A stretch of 64,000 bases of DNA. Source: Cherax quadricarinatus (taxonomy: Eukaryota; Arthropoda; Malacostraca; Decapoda; Parastacidae). The DNA lies in NCBI RefSeq assembly GCF_038502225.1, contig NW_027195259.1:107501-171500 (forward strand). Reading direction: 5' to 3'. The position numbers and the translations under genes were made by a program. The notes beneath the pieces were generated by a model. It saw only the letters and a program-made list of their open reading frames with translations. It was not told the DNA's origin and searched no databases. Below are positions 21,147-32,554 of this stretch, one piece after another (position 1 is the first letter of the stretch; every line of letters begins with the position of its first letter).

Positions 21147-23048
21147 TTGTTGGAACGGGAACAACTCAGAGTGAGGGTAAGAAGATATCAGTGGAAGGAA
21201 AGAGAGGACAAGCATCGACAGACAGAAAAGCTCAGCCTCAAGGAAAACACCAAACACAAATGCTCACAGAGCCCCCCCCCCCCTTCAAGCCCTACCACCT
21301 CATACCACGCAAACACAATAACCAGAAAGAAGCCACACTCCATAGCCCCCTCCCCCCAGCACTAATACCCCCATCACGGCAGTCTTCCATAATATCCCGC
21401 CCTGCCTTCCACACCCCCAGTCCGAACCAACCCCTCCCACCCCCCAGAATATAGTACTGGAAAGGAAGCTGAAAGGTACACGAAAGCAGAGGGAATAACG
21501 AATAAGGCTGAGAAATAGCAAGAACGAATCACTGAGGCATCCTCAGACATCATAGCACTCATGGAGACAAATTTCACGGGGATGATAACAGAAGCAATCT
21601 CCCTGACTTGATATCAGATGCTGAGGAAAGGAAGAGGGCACAGAGGGTGAGCAGGAGCTGCACTGCTCATCAAAATCCCGTGGAGTTTTGAGGAATTGAG
21701 AGCACTGGACAGAGAGAAACACTTCATATTGGGGGTCCAAAGGTGATAGCAGTGATGTACGGCCCACCACTGAACAGCAAGAGACCAAGACAAGAATACG
21801 AGAACAATAGAGCAATGGTGGACACACTAGCGAGATGGCCAGAAGGGCCCACAAGGGTAGAACAAAGTTACTCGTTGTGGGAGATTTCAGCTACATGGAA
21901 GATGAGAAATATGGAGGACTAACATGCTGAGGACAGTATTGGAAAACTTCATGCACCAACATGTTAGGGATAAAATCAAAGAGACAGGAGAGGATGTACC
22001 AGTAAGGTTGGATCTCCTATGCACCTTGACCAGTTCAGACATAGGTGATATTACTCACAAACGGCTCCTTGGTGCTTGTGATCATGAGGTCCTGAGTTTC
22101 GAATACCTTGCAGAGTTAACAGTAGAGAACGAAGGACCACGTGAAGGACAGGAGAAGTCAAACTTCAAAAAGGGAACAACATAGATATGAGGCAATTCCT
22201 ATATGATATGCAATGGGAAAGACAACTAGAGGGAATGACAGTAAATGAAATAATGGAACAAGCCACCACAAAATGCAGGGAGGCAAACAAGTTCATACCA
22301 AGGGATAACAGAAAAAATGCAAAGACCAGAGTGAATCCATGGTTTACCTGGAGATGTAAAGAATCAAGTGTACTAGAGCATAGAAAAAGTATAGAAGGCA
22401 AAGGAACTGAAGAAAACAAGAAGTTGAGCAGAAAAATCAGAAACGAATATGTATGGATAAAGAGAGAGGCCAGTCGGCAATACGAGAATGACATAGCATC
22501 AAAAGCCAAATCTGACCCAAAGCTGTTATGCAATCATATCAGGAGGAAAACAACACTCAAGGACCAGTTAATCAGGCTGAGGAAGGAAGGAGGGGACCTC
22601 ACAAAAATTGACCATGAATTACCTGAAGAGCTTAGCACAAGATTTAGAGAAGTATTCACGGTGGAGACAGAAATGTTTCCAGCAAACCGAGGCGGTAGGG
22701 TGCACCAGTAAGTGCTGGAGTCACTGCACATAACCAAGGAGGAGGTGATGAAACTGCTGGGCGAATTAGATACCTCGAAGGCAGTGGGCCCAGATAACAT
22801 CTTTCCATGGATTATGAGAGTGGACGCAGCGAAACTGTGTGCCGCTAGCAGCAATCTTCAATAAATCTATCTGAACAAGGCAAGTGATGTGTGATGTAGT
22901 GCAGGCAGAATCCATACATAACTTTAAGAAGAGATACAATATAACTCATGGAGCAAGAAGAGAGTGTAGTAGCGACCAGAGAAGAGGCGGGGCCTGGAGA
23001 CGTAAATAGACTGCTGCAACAACAAATAGGCGAGTACAAATAGGTGAG
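21147..23048 (+). pseudogene. LINE family A copy with large internal deletion
   Basis: This copy reaches further 5' than the one at 23.9 kb. It starts with a charged, coiled-coil-like stretch (EREQLRVRVRRYQWKERED) and a proline-rich stretch, then an endonuclease region full of stops (its DNA aligns with 23950-24750). A better frame at 22187-22711 covers the linker (KAKSDPKLLCNHIRRKTTLK). Near 22875 the RT start (LDTSKAVGPDNIF) jumps to the last C-terminal codons, deleting about 1.3 kb with all RT catalytic motifs; a doubled gtgatgt marks the scar. The 3' box ends at 23048. Non-functional. Confidence 0.85.
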
Positions 23049-23093
23049 CGTGCGCGCGCGCACACACATACATACACACACACACACACACAG
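23049..23093. repeat. (GC/AC)n microsatellite between LINE fragments
   Basis: gtgcgcgcgcgcacac followed by CA units, placed exactly between the 3' end of one family A copy and the truncated 5' end of the next. Confidence 0.93.
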
Positions 23094-23271
23094 AATAGTC
23101 AGGAAGTGGAATAGTTTGGGAAGCGATGTAGTGGAGGCAGGATCCATACATAGCTTTAAGCAGAGGTATGATAAAGCTTACAGTTCAGGGAGAGTGACCT
23201 AGTAGCGACCAGTGAAGAGGCGGGGCCAGGAGCTTGGACTCGACCTCTGCAACCTCAACTAGGTGAGTACA
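23094..23271 (+). mobile_element. LINE family A, 3' fragment
   Basis: C-terminal codons (RIVRKWNSLGSDVVEAGS) plus the 3' UTR box ending in ctaggtgagtac. Very similar to the end of the 23.9-26.8 kb copy. Confidence 0.9.
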
Positions 23272-23276
23272 GCTTA

Positions 23277-23810
23277 CACACGGCATATGTCATGTCTGTG
23301 TTGGAGTATGCAGCATAAGTATGGAATCCATATTTGTTTAAACATGAAAAGCAGAAAAAAGTACAAAGGTTTGCAACAAAATTTGTCCCAGAAATGAGGG
23401 GTATTGGCCTATGTTGCTAGGGGAGTTAAACCTGATGACACTAGAGGACAGAAAAATCAGATGTGACATGATTACAACATACAAAATACTCATATTAATT
23501 AACATGGTAGGCAGGGAAAGTATGTTTAAGTGGCGGGTTTCAGGTGCACGAGGTCACAGCTGGAAGTTAAATGCACAAATGAGTCACAGGGAAGTTAAGA
23601 ATAACTTTTTTAGCCGTACAATGATCAGGGAGTGAAACTACTCAGAGAGCGAAGAGATATAGGCAGAATCCGTACATAGCTTTAAGAACAGGTACTGCAT
23701 GATGCTGCTCACGCAGCAAGGAGAGTGAAACCAGTAGCGGCCAGCAGAGAGTCGAAACCAGGAGATGAGACTCAACTCCTCCAACCTCAGTTTGGTGAAT
23801 CTAGTTAGGT

Positions 23811-23812
<2 letters not shown>
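23277..23812 (+). mobile_element. Diverged LINE family A, 3' fragment
   Basis: Aligns with the C-terminal third of ORF2 (YVRPILEYAA region onwards; LMTLEDRKIRCDMITTYKIL is readable) but with many substitutions and stops, so it is an older copy. Its 3' end leads into the (AC)n at 23813. Confidence 0.83.
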
Positions 23813-23877
<65 letters not shown>

Positions 23878-23888
23878 TACACACACAC
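23813..23888. repeat. (AC)n microsatellite
   Basis: About 75 bp of AC. It is the 3' flank of the older fragment upstream and the 5' flank of the near-intact LINE copy downstream. Confidence 0.96.
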
Positions 23889-23909
23889 CGAGCTATAGAA
23901 TCCCACAGT

Positions 23910-26820
23910 ATGCCACCAGGTCTCCCACCCTCACAGGCCCCCCAAACCACAGTGTTGGAAAGGAAACTGAAGGTATGGTACACAAACGCTGATGGAATAA
24001 CAAATAAGTGGGAGGAGTGGCATGAAAGAGTCAAAGAAGCATCACCAGACATCATAGCTCTCACAGAAACCAAGCTTACAGGTATGATAACAGATGCCAT
24101 CTTTCCAACGGGATACCAAATCCTGAGGAAAGACAGAGGCAACAGGGGGGGGTGGAGGAGTGGCGTTGCTGATCAAAAATCGCTGGAATTTTGATCAGCT
24201 GGAGAGAGGAGACAGCGGAGAAGAAAGTGATTACATAGCGGGAACACTTCATTCTGGAGGTCCCAAGGTGGTAATAGCAGTGATGTATAACCCACCACAG
24301 AACAGCAGGAGGCCAAGGCAAGAGTACGACGAGAGCAATAGAGCGATGGTTGACACACTGGCTAGAGTGGCCAGAAGAGCTCATGCATGCAGGGCAAAGC
24401 TCCTGATCATGGGTGACTTTAACCACAAGGAGATCGATTGGGAGAACTTGGACCCACATGGGGGCCAAGATACATGGAGGGCTAAGATGATGGAGGTGGT
24501 ACTGGAAAACTTCATGTGCCAACACGTAAGGGACACTACAAGAGAGAGAGGAGAGGATGAACAAGCAAGGCTGGACTTAGTATTCACCTTGAGTAGTGCA
24601 GATATCGAGGACATCACATATGAAAGACCCCTTGGGGCCAGTGACCATGTGGTTTTAAGCTTCGAATACACAGTAGAGCTACAAGTGGAGGGAGAAGCAG
24701 GAAGGCCAGGACGAATGAAGCCAAACTACAAGAAAGGGGACTACACAGGAATGAGGAACTACCTGAACGGGGTTCAGTGGGACAGAGAACTGGCAGGGAA
24801 GCCAGTTAATGAGATGATGGAATATGTAGCAACAAAATGCAAGGAGGCTGAGGAGAGGTTTGTACCCAAGGGTAACAGGAATAATGAAAAAGCCAGGATG
24901 AGCCCATGGTTTACCCAAAGGTGCAGGGAGGCAAAAACCAAGTGTGCTAGGGAATGGAAGAAATATAGAAGGCAAAGGACCCAGGAGAATAAGGAGAACA
25001 GTCGAAGAGCCAGAAACGAATATGCACAGATAAGAAGGGAGGCCCAAAGACAATATGAAAATGACATAGCAGCGAAAGCCAAATCTGACCCGAAACTGTT
25101 GTACAGCCACATCAGGAGGAAAACAACAGTCAAGGACCAGGTAATCAGGCTAAGGAAGGAAGGAGGAGAGACAACAAGAAATGACCGTGAAGTATGTGAA
25201 GAACTCAACAAGAGATTCAAAGAAGTGTTCACAGAGGAGACAGAAGGGACTCCAGAAAGACGGAGAGGTGGGGCACACCACCAAGTGCTGGACACAGTGC
25301 ACACAACCGAGGAAGAAGTGAAGAGGCTTCTGAGTGAGCTAGATACCTCAAAGGCAATGGGGCCAGATAACATCTCCCCATGGATATTGAGAGAGGGAGC
25401 AGAGGCGCTATGTGTACCCCTAACAACAATATTCAATACATCTATCGAAACAGGGAGATTGCCTGAGGCATGGAAGACAGCAAATGTAGTCCCAATCTTT
25501 AAAAAAGGAGACAGACATGAAGCATTAAACTACAGACCAGTGTCACTGACATGTATAGTATGCAAAATCATGGAGAAGATTATCAGGAGAAGAGTGGTGG
25601 AACACCTAGAAAGGAACGATCTCATCAACAGCAGCCAACATGGTTTCAGGGACGGGAAATCCTGTGTCACAAACCTACTGGAGTTCTATGACATGGTGAC
25701 AGCAGTAAGACAAGAGAGAGAGGGGTGGGTGGATTGCATTTTCTTGGACTGCAAGAAGGCGTTTGACACAGTTCCACACAAGAGATTGGTGCAAAAACTG
25801 GAGGACCAAGCAGGGATAACAGGGAAGGCACTACAATGGATCAGGGAATACTTGTCAGGAAGACAGCAGCGAGTCATGGTACGTGGCGAGGTGTCAGAGT
25901 GGGCACCTGTGACCAGCGGGGTCCCGCAGGGGTCAGTCCTAGGACCAGTGCTGTTTCTGGTATTTGTGAACGACATGACGGAAGGAATAGACTCTGAGGT
26001 GTCCCTGTTTGCAGATGACGTGAAGTTGATGAGAAGAATTCACTCGATCGAAGACCAGGCAGAACTACAAAGGGATCTGGACAGGCTGCAGACCTGGTCC
26101 AGCAATTGGCTCCTGGAGTTCAATCCCACCAAGTGCAAAGTCATGAAGATTGGGGAAAGGCAAAGAAGGCGGCAGACGGAGTACAGTCTAGGGGGTCAGA
26201 GACTACAAACCTCACTCAAGGAAAAAGATCTTGGGGTGAGTATAACACCAGGCACATCTCCTGAAGCGCACATCAACCAAATAACTGTTGCAGCATATGG
26301 GCGCCTAGCAAACCTCAGAACAGCATTCCGACATCTTAATAAGGAATCATTCAGGACCCTGTACACCGTGTACGTTAGGCCCATATTGGAGTATGCGGCA
26401 CCAGTTTGGAACCCACACCTAGCCAAGCACGTGAAGAAACTAGAGAAAGTGCAAAGGTTTGCAACAAGACTAGTCCCAGAGCTAAGAGGTATGTCCTACG
26501 AGGAGAGGTTAAGGGAAATCAACCTGACGACACTGGAGGACAGGAGAGATAGGGGGGACATGATAACGACATACAAAATACTGAGAGGAATTGACAAGGT
26601 GGACAAAGACAGGATGTTCCAGAGATTGGACACAGTAACAAGGGGACACAGTTGGAAGCTGGAGACACAGATGAATCACAGGGATGTTAGGAAGTATTTC
26701 TTCAGCCACAGAGTAGTCAGTAAGTGGAATAGTTTGGGAAGCGATGTAGTGGAGGCAGAATCCATACATAGCTTTAAGCAGAGGTATGATAAAGCTCACG
26801 GCTCAGGGAGAGTGACCTAG
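23910..26820 (+). CDS. LINE family A ORF2, endonuclease + reverse transcriptase, one frameshift
   Basis: The best copy in the window. The first frame (23910-24150) has the endonuclease start: VWYTNADGITNKWEEW (catalytic Asn) and IIALTETKL (Glu). A run of eight G at 24145-24152 shifts the frame; one G fewer joins it to the next, which then runs 886 codons without a stop. That part holds VVIAVMYNPP, LLIMGDFNHKEIDW, DLVFTL and SDHVVLSFEY (rest of the endonuclease), a basic linker, and the RT with AMGPDNISPW, FLDCKKAFDTVPH, SGVPQGSVLGP and FADDVKLM. The C-terminal region ends in YFFSHRVVSKWNSLGSDVV and a TAG at 26818-26820. All RT catalytic Asp are present. The copy begins immediately after (AC)n; ORF1 is absent. 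It was probably mobile recently, or still is if the G run is an error. Confidence 0.92.
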
Positions 26821-26892
26821 TAGCGATCAGTGAAGAGGCGGGGCCAGGAGCTCGGACTCGACCCCCGCAACCTCAACTAGGTGAGTACAACT
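26821..26892 (+). other. LINE family A 3' UTR box
   Basis: A short conserved 3' end: gtagcgatcagtgaagaggc, then ggggccaggagct, gactcgacccc, gcaacctcaactaggtgagt. Similar boxes end the copies near 1921, 2393, 20490, 23048, 23271, 27123 and 27588, and on the minus strand near 4388 and 4674. Such a box is the likely recognition site for the element's own RT (inference). Confidence 0.75.
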
Positions 26893-26904
26893 AGGTGAGG
26901 TGAG

Positions 26905-26928
26905 TACACACACACGCACACACACACA

Positions 26929-27016
<88 letters not shown>
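26905..27016. repeat. (AC)n microsatellite
   Basis: About 110 bp of AC between the near-intact LINE copy and a short fragment. Confidence 0.96.
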
Positions 27017-27019
<3 letters not shown>

Positions 27020-27123
27020 GATGAACCTCATGGAGCAAGGAGAGAGTGGACCTAGTAGCGACCGGCGAAGAGGCGGATCCAGGAGCTGTGACTAGACTCG
27101 TGCAACCATAAATAGGTGAGTAC
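27017..27123 (+). mobile_element. LINE family A, tail-only fragment
   Basis: Begins right after AC repeats with cgatgaacctcatggagcaa and holds only the end of the 3' UTR (gaagaggcggatccaggagc ... aataggtgagtac). Confidence 0.82.
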
Positions 27124-27182
27124 ATGCAATACCACACGCAACATGCCAATTGTCTATTGATAAGTGCCTCTGACAACTTATA

Positions 27183-27205
27183 ACACACACACACACACAC
27201 ACACG
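27183..27205. repeat. (AC)n microsatellite, short
   Basis: About 23 bp of AC adjoining the truncated 5' end of the next LINE fragment. Confidence 0.9.
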
Positions 27206-27588
27206 ATAAAAGATTAAGGAAAATCGGCCTGATGACACTGGAGGACAGGAGGGTCAGGGGACACATGATAACGACATATAAAATACTGCGAGGAATTGAC
27301 ATGGTGGAAAGAGACAGGATGTTCCAGAGATGGGACACAGAAACAAGGGGTCACAACTGTTAGTTGAAGATGAGTCAAAGGGATGTTAGGAAGTATTTCT
27401 TTAGTCATAGAGTTGTCAGGAAGTGGAATAGTCTGGAAAGTAACGTAGTGGAGGAAGAACCATACATAGTTTTAAGAGAAGGTTTGATAAAGTTCATGGA
27501 GCAAGGAAAGTGTGACCTAGTAGCTATCAGTGAAGAGGCAGGGCCAGGAGCTATAACTCGACCCCTGCAACCACAAACAAGCGAGAAC
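27206..27588 (+). mobile_element. LINE family A, 3' fragment
   Basis: Covers LTTLEDRRVRG-like codons (here LMTLEDRRVRGHMITTYKIL) to the 3' end, with a stop around 27361 and then the frame VRKYFFSHRVVRKWNSLESN. The 3' box ends beside a short AC run (27588-27601). Confidence 0.88.
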
Positions 27589-27601
27589 ACACACACACAC
27601 A

Positions 27602-28100
27602 AATATTGAATTAGCATTTTTTTTACCCCTCAACAAACATTCTGTGAAGGTATCACCTTACCATCTGCTGTATCTTAATAATTCCCAGAGGAGTTAGTAC
27701 AATTTTCGGCTCAGAGTACGTGTTACCTTCACCAAAGCTGGCGAGCATTACCACTATCCTCCTGCTATTCCTTGCCGGCGTGCAAGGCCCCCACATCTTA
27801 ATTATATTTCCTGGTTAGGGAAGTAAACATTGCTTTACGAAACCGCATTATCGTTGCCTTCCTTCACGTAGCATTTATTTTATCGTTTTCTCCATCTTCC
27901 ATCTTCTGTCTACTTTGCATAACGCCGTCCTAACGTACACCATCCTTGGTGAATTATGAAGAATGGGTAAATGTGTGCGGATTTGCTCACTTATTTGAAA
28001 CTGCTTGGGTCTAGTCTCAGCTCCTGGCACACCCTCATAAGTGTCCGTTGCTGGATTCATTCTCTCCAGGCTTCTTGAGCCCTATTGTACTAATCCTGAA
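27602..28100. other. Unassigned, with a decayed LINE tail at its end
   Basis: 27602-27984: nothing recognised. 27985-28100 on the minus strand resembles a worn family A 3' region (ggtctagtctcagctcctgg). Confidence 0.45.
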
Positions 28101-28106
28101 AGCTGT

Positions 28107-28347
28107 TTATCTGGAGTTTATCTGGAGAGAGTTCCGGGGGTCAACGCCCCCGCGGCCCGGTCTGTGACCAGGCCTCCTTAGGTCATTGTCCCAGGATGCG
28201 ACCCACACCAGTCGACTAACACCCAGGTACCCATTTTACTGATGGGGAACATAGACAACAGGTGGAAAGAAACACGTCCAATGTTTCTACTCTGGCTGGG
28301 AATCGAACCCAGGCCCTCACCGTGTGAAGCGAGAGCGTTAACCACCA
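28107..28347 (-). mobile_element. tRNA-derived SINE with LINE-like tail
   Basis: Nearly identical, in reverse, to the SINE at 12573-12851. On the minus strand it runs from the tRNA-like head (ggtggttaacgctctcgctt) through cacctgttgtctatgttccc to the tail ccagataaac repeated. The head end is slightly truncated at ccaccagtg. Confidence 0.92.
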
Positions 28348-28359
28348 GTGATTTGCTGT

Positions 28360-28363
<4 letters not shown>

Positions 28364-28434
<71 letters not shown>

Positions 28435-28499
28435 TGTGTGTGTGTGTGTGCGTGTGTGTGTGTGTGTGCGTGTGTGCGTGTGTGTGTGTGTGTGTGTGT
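28364..28499. repeat. (TG)n microsatellite with CG interruptions
   Basis: About 135 bp of TG with periodic cg. Unlike most AC tracts here, it is not bordered by family A LINE sequence; a SINE lies just to its left. Confidence 0.95.
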
Positions 28500-28734
28500 C
28501 GAGTTGATGATTCACACCATCATATACAGGGTGTCTGCGATGATTGTAGTTAACTGCTACACCACTTGTGTTGAAGACGACTCTCCGTGCTGGTGCCATA
28601 GGGCTGCAAACCGAACATCACTTGTATAAACTCCGACACTCTTTACTGAGCCAGTGACGGGTCACCATCTGTAAAAGACCCGTGTCAAGACTTCGTTCTT
28701 GGCGAATGTATTATCACCTTTTGCGCTTCTGTTT

Positions 28735-28840
28735 AACTAGTTAATGGTTCAAGTCGGACCGAAACGTCGTCATAAGTTTTAGTCTCCTATGTGCGGGTTG
28801 TTTATGTATTGGTCCAGTCACGGTATTGTGCCCTTTTATT
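28735..28840 (+). repeat. Dispersed repeat with ggaccgaaacgtcgtc motif
   Basis: Contains ggttcaagtcggaccgaaac then gtcgtcataag, tatgtgcgggttgtttatgt and ccagtcacggtattgtgcc. The same order occurs at 39655-39815 and, inverted, at 32220-32345. The segment ggtt-caagtc-ggacc can form a small hairpin directly before gaaac. Confidence 0.7.
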
Positions 28841-28859
28841 TTTTCACTTTCCTATACAC

Positions 28860-29700
28860 TCTTTCGCTTCGTGACTATTGTCGTTGCAAACTTCTGCACA
28901 TTCTTCACTTTCTCGACTTGCTTGAGCAGGTGAAGTTTCTATACTGGTACTGCATTCACTAACATGGGCCTGATATATGCCTTATATGGTGTCGTGAATG
29001 ACTCCTTGCATAGTTTTCCTGAATACTAAATTTCGACTTGCCAGACGCGCAATTGCTGCAGCAATCTGGTTCACATGTACCCCAGGCGATTTGCCCGATA
29101 CGAAGATCACTCTGCAGTCTTTCTTAAATGAGGTTAGCAGTCTTTATATCCTTCCTTTTCCCTGAGCATCTACTCCGTTTGTAATCTTTTTTATTTATCT
29201 TCCCCCAGTCTTCAAACGTTCGTACTTTCTGAGGATAAATTCTAGTAGCCAAATGTCCGGCCAGACCTGCAGCCCAGCCTGGTCCATTTGTAGTCTTTCC
29301 AGGTCTTCACGTGTCTGTACTCGCATTCTCATTAGTTTCACACATCTACGATCAGGAATACATCTGACTCCATCTTTTCCGTCATGTCATTCACGTATAT
29401 AAGAATTATTTCCTGTCCTTGAACCGATTCTTGTTTAACCTCATTCGTCACACTCGCCCGCTGACACACCTCTTCTCGGACAATTGCTCGTTCGTTCCTG
29501 TTAAGCTTTCCTTGATCCATTATAGTGCCTTCAATGTTATTCCTGCCTACTCCTTTGTGGTTCTTCGTACACAGCCTTCTTATAGTATACAAATATGCAA
29601 TCTTCCTGCTCCTCTCTCTTCTACCTCTCTTTCCTGTTTAGACTCATAAATCAAATTGTGATCATGAAACGAGCTTCGTATATATGCTTTCTACTGAGAT
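28860..29700 (-). pseudogene. Decayed LINE of the family A group
   Basis: Minus-strand remnant of RT motifs B and C and the downstream region. The frame at 29338-29592 reads RNERAIVREEVCQRASVTNE and ILIYVNDMTEKMESDVFLIV, matching RQQRVMVRGEV... and VNDMTEGIDSEVSLFADDV of the intact copy, with the FADD motif destroyed. 29040-29130 matches the INQITAAAYGRLANLR region. Many stops; an old copy. Confidence 0.72.
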
Positions 29701-29940
29701 CAAGCTTATTGGACGGTAATTTGATGGTAATAACTTATCCCCAATTTAGAGTTAGGAATTACGTTAGCTATTGTCTACATTTCTGGCACAACACTAAGGT
29801 TCACATTTCACTCTTTAAGAACCCTTGGAAAAAAGTTCATCGTGACCTTGGGACTTTTTTCATTTAATTGGACAGACTCTTTAATAACCATATCCCTAGT
29901 GACTGTTACATTACATAGGCCTGCTCAAAAGTCACTCAGG

Positions 29941-31430
29941 TCAGCTCACCGACAGCGATAAGGAAATGTGTAGATTTATTAACACTTATTTCCTATCAGC
30001 TTTTATGCAGGAAGATACTATTGAAACTCCAGAATAAACTATGTTAAATTTTTAAAGGAATGTAAGCCGCAACTTAGTGAACCTTTAGATAGTCTTTTCA
30101 ATATATCTCTACAAACTGGCATAGTATCAGATAAGTGGAAAATGGCAAACGTGGTACCTATCTACAAAGCGGGTGACAGGGCCTTAGCATCGAGCTACAA
30201 ACCAATAAGCCTAAACTCCATAGTGGGAAAATTGATGAAATATATAATTACCGAGGCTATCTGTAGCCTTCTTGAAAGACAAATTGATCAATCTCAGCTC
30301 GATTTTACAAGAGGGAGTTCCTACCTTACGAACTTACTAACTTTTTTCATTAATGTGCTAAAGGAGGTATATCATGGTAATGAATATGATATTGTGTATA
30401 TGGACTTCAGTAAGGCTTTTGACAGAGTCCCACGTCAGAGACTATTGAGGAAAGTCGAGGAACATGGAATAGGAGAAATTTTTTCCTGGATGGAGGTGTG
30501 GCTGACAGGTAACAGAGAATTTGCATAAACGGGGAGAAATCATAGAGGGGAAGCATCACAAGCGGTGTTCCACAGGCACCAGTGTTGGGGACCTTGTTCA
30601 CAATTTACATAAACGATATAGATGAGTGTATGAATAGCGACATCAAAATAGGTCGTCGAACTCATTCTGAGGACACTAGAGTGCTCCAGGAAGATCTGAA
30701 TAGACTGGTGTAGTGGTCGGTGAAGTGGCAGATGCAGTTTAACAAAGACGAATACAGAGTTCTAAGCATTGGAAAGGGAAATAACCATGATACTTATAAA
30801 CTAAATAATGTAGATCTTAATATCTCTGAGAAAAAGATTTGGGAGTTCTGGTTAGCAATAATCTAAAGCAGAGACAACAGTGCGTAGTATTCGAAATAAA
30901 GCAAATAGAATTCTTGGCTTCATATCATGAAATATAACTAACAGGTTATTCTTCAACTGTAAATACCGTTGGTTAAGCTTCATTTACATTATGCTGCACA
31001 GTTCTGGTCTCCGTATTACAGGACGGATATAAATGTGCTTGAAAACGTACAAAGGAGGATGACAAAGTTGATTCCATATATCGGAAATCTTTCCTATGAG
31101 GATAGACTGAGGGCCCTGAATATACACTCTCTAGAAGGCGTAGAGTTAGGGGGGATACGATTGAGGTATATAAATGGAAAACGGGAATAAGGAATATAAA
31201 TAATATGCTAAAAGTATCTAACCAAGACAGGATTTGCAGCAATGGTTTCAAGCTGGAAAAATTTAGATTTAGAAAGGATATAGGAAGCACTGGTTTGGAA
31301 ATAAACTTGTGGATGAGTTGAACAAACTCCCGAGTAGCGTAAGTGAGTGTGGGTGAGTGTGAGTTGGTCCTGCTTCGCATGGGCCAGTAGGCCTGCTGCA
31401 GTGTTCCTTCTTTATGTTCTTATGGACAAC
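29941..31430 (+). pseudogene. CR1-like LINE, RT part, decayed
   Basis: Plus-strand copy of the family seen at 49-51 kb. A 128-codon frame at 30142-30528 reads MANVVPIYKAGDRALASSYK, PISLNSIVGKLMKYII, YMDFSKAFDRVPRQRLLRKV (motif A) and ends within the region before motif B. Further on, PQAPVLGTLFTIYINDI-like and LENVQRRMTKLIPYIGNLSY can be traced through frameshifts; motif C is not intact. The 3' end (gccagtaggcctgctgcag, tgttccttctttatgttctt) matches the reverse of 49092-49145. Confidence 0.83.
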
Positions 31431-31436
31431 CGGTGT

Positions 31437-31535
31437 AAGGAAAGGCGCCCAATGTTTCCACCCTTGCAGGGAATCTAATCTGGACCCTTGGCATGTGAAA
31501 AGAGAGCTTCGCCACCAGGCCAGGGGTCACCGTGG
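31437..31535 (-). mobile_element. SINE head fragment (same group as 12.2 kb)
   Basis: On the minus strand: a tRNA-like head (ggcctggtggcgaagctctc) with a decayed B box, then ggtggaaacattgggcgcc. The rest of the body is missing. Confidence 0.65.
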
Positions 31536-32219
31536 CCTGTGTATCGTTTGATTCTTAGACCAATATTATTTTATTTTAACCTAACAATGCATTTCTTGAG
31601 TGGGAAAATCACAAGTGGTACAGTATATATCAATATCGAAGTATCGAATACCAAAGTTTGAAAGATCACCAACTGATATATAACTCAACCGAGGACTGCA
31701 AGGTTTGCTATTCGGCACAAGAGTCTGTTTCATTACCATGTCACTCAAAGGTACAGGAGGCTTGATAAGTAAATTGGTTTTCTCTGTGGTCTGGAACGTA
31801 ATAATAAGCCACCAAATTGGTTATTCATGTTGAGCTTTCTCAATATCCTCAGTGATGAGGAAAGAATCAGCGACTACGAAAGCTACACGCCTCGACAAAG
31901 AACCAGTCACAGAATTTTGCTTACCAGGAATGAAATAAATTACTGGATCGTATTACTGAATGGCTAGTGACATATTCAATTAATGATATATAATGCTGTC
32001 AAGCTGATGAACAAAACAGGTGCAACACCAGGGAATAGTTACTGTAGAGATGTTATACTAATCAGTGATTTTCATTGATTCAATACGAAGATTACATACT
32101 GGAGAGTGGATGATGGTATAATCAGTTCAACAGTCTTAAAAAAAATACTTTCAGTCCCTAAGCCTCGCTCAAGGCTGAGTAGCTCAACACCTCTGGTGGC
32201 TAAGGAATTTATTACATCA
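31536..32219. other. AT-rich unassigned sequence
   Basis: No gene or recognised repeat. Confidence 0.5.
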
Positions 32220-32345
32220 ATAACAAAAAAGGCACAATACCGTGACTGGAACAATACACAAATAACCTGCACATAGAAGAGAGGAGCGTACGACCGAAAC
32301 GTCGTCGTAAGTTCCTCTCTTCTATGTGCAGGTTATTTGGGTATT
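32220..32345. repeat. Inverted pair of the gaccgaaacgtcgtc repeat
   Basis: Arms 32261-32285 (aataacctgcacatagaaga then gagga) and 32313-32337 are exact reverse complements around a 27-bp centre containing gaccgaaacgtcgtcgtaag. The left side continues as the reverse of the repeat at 28.8 kb (ggcacaataccgtgactgga). Confidence 0.85.
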
Positions 32346-32554
32346 ATTTCATCATATTCCAATGACTCCAGAATGTAATCTCTGTAATGAGTTAAGAAAT
32401 CCACTGGTTGACGAAACATCTCAAAAAGTTACCCAGGTGTTGCTCATGTATTTAATAACTATCTGCTATATTTTCCTGAAACCCGCTTTATTTTTTTAAA
32501 GCAAGGATTTAGGGAATCAGTGACGAGCATAATATGAATTCGTTACTGATAAAA

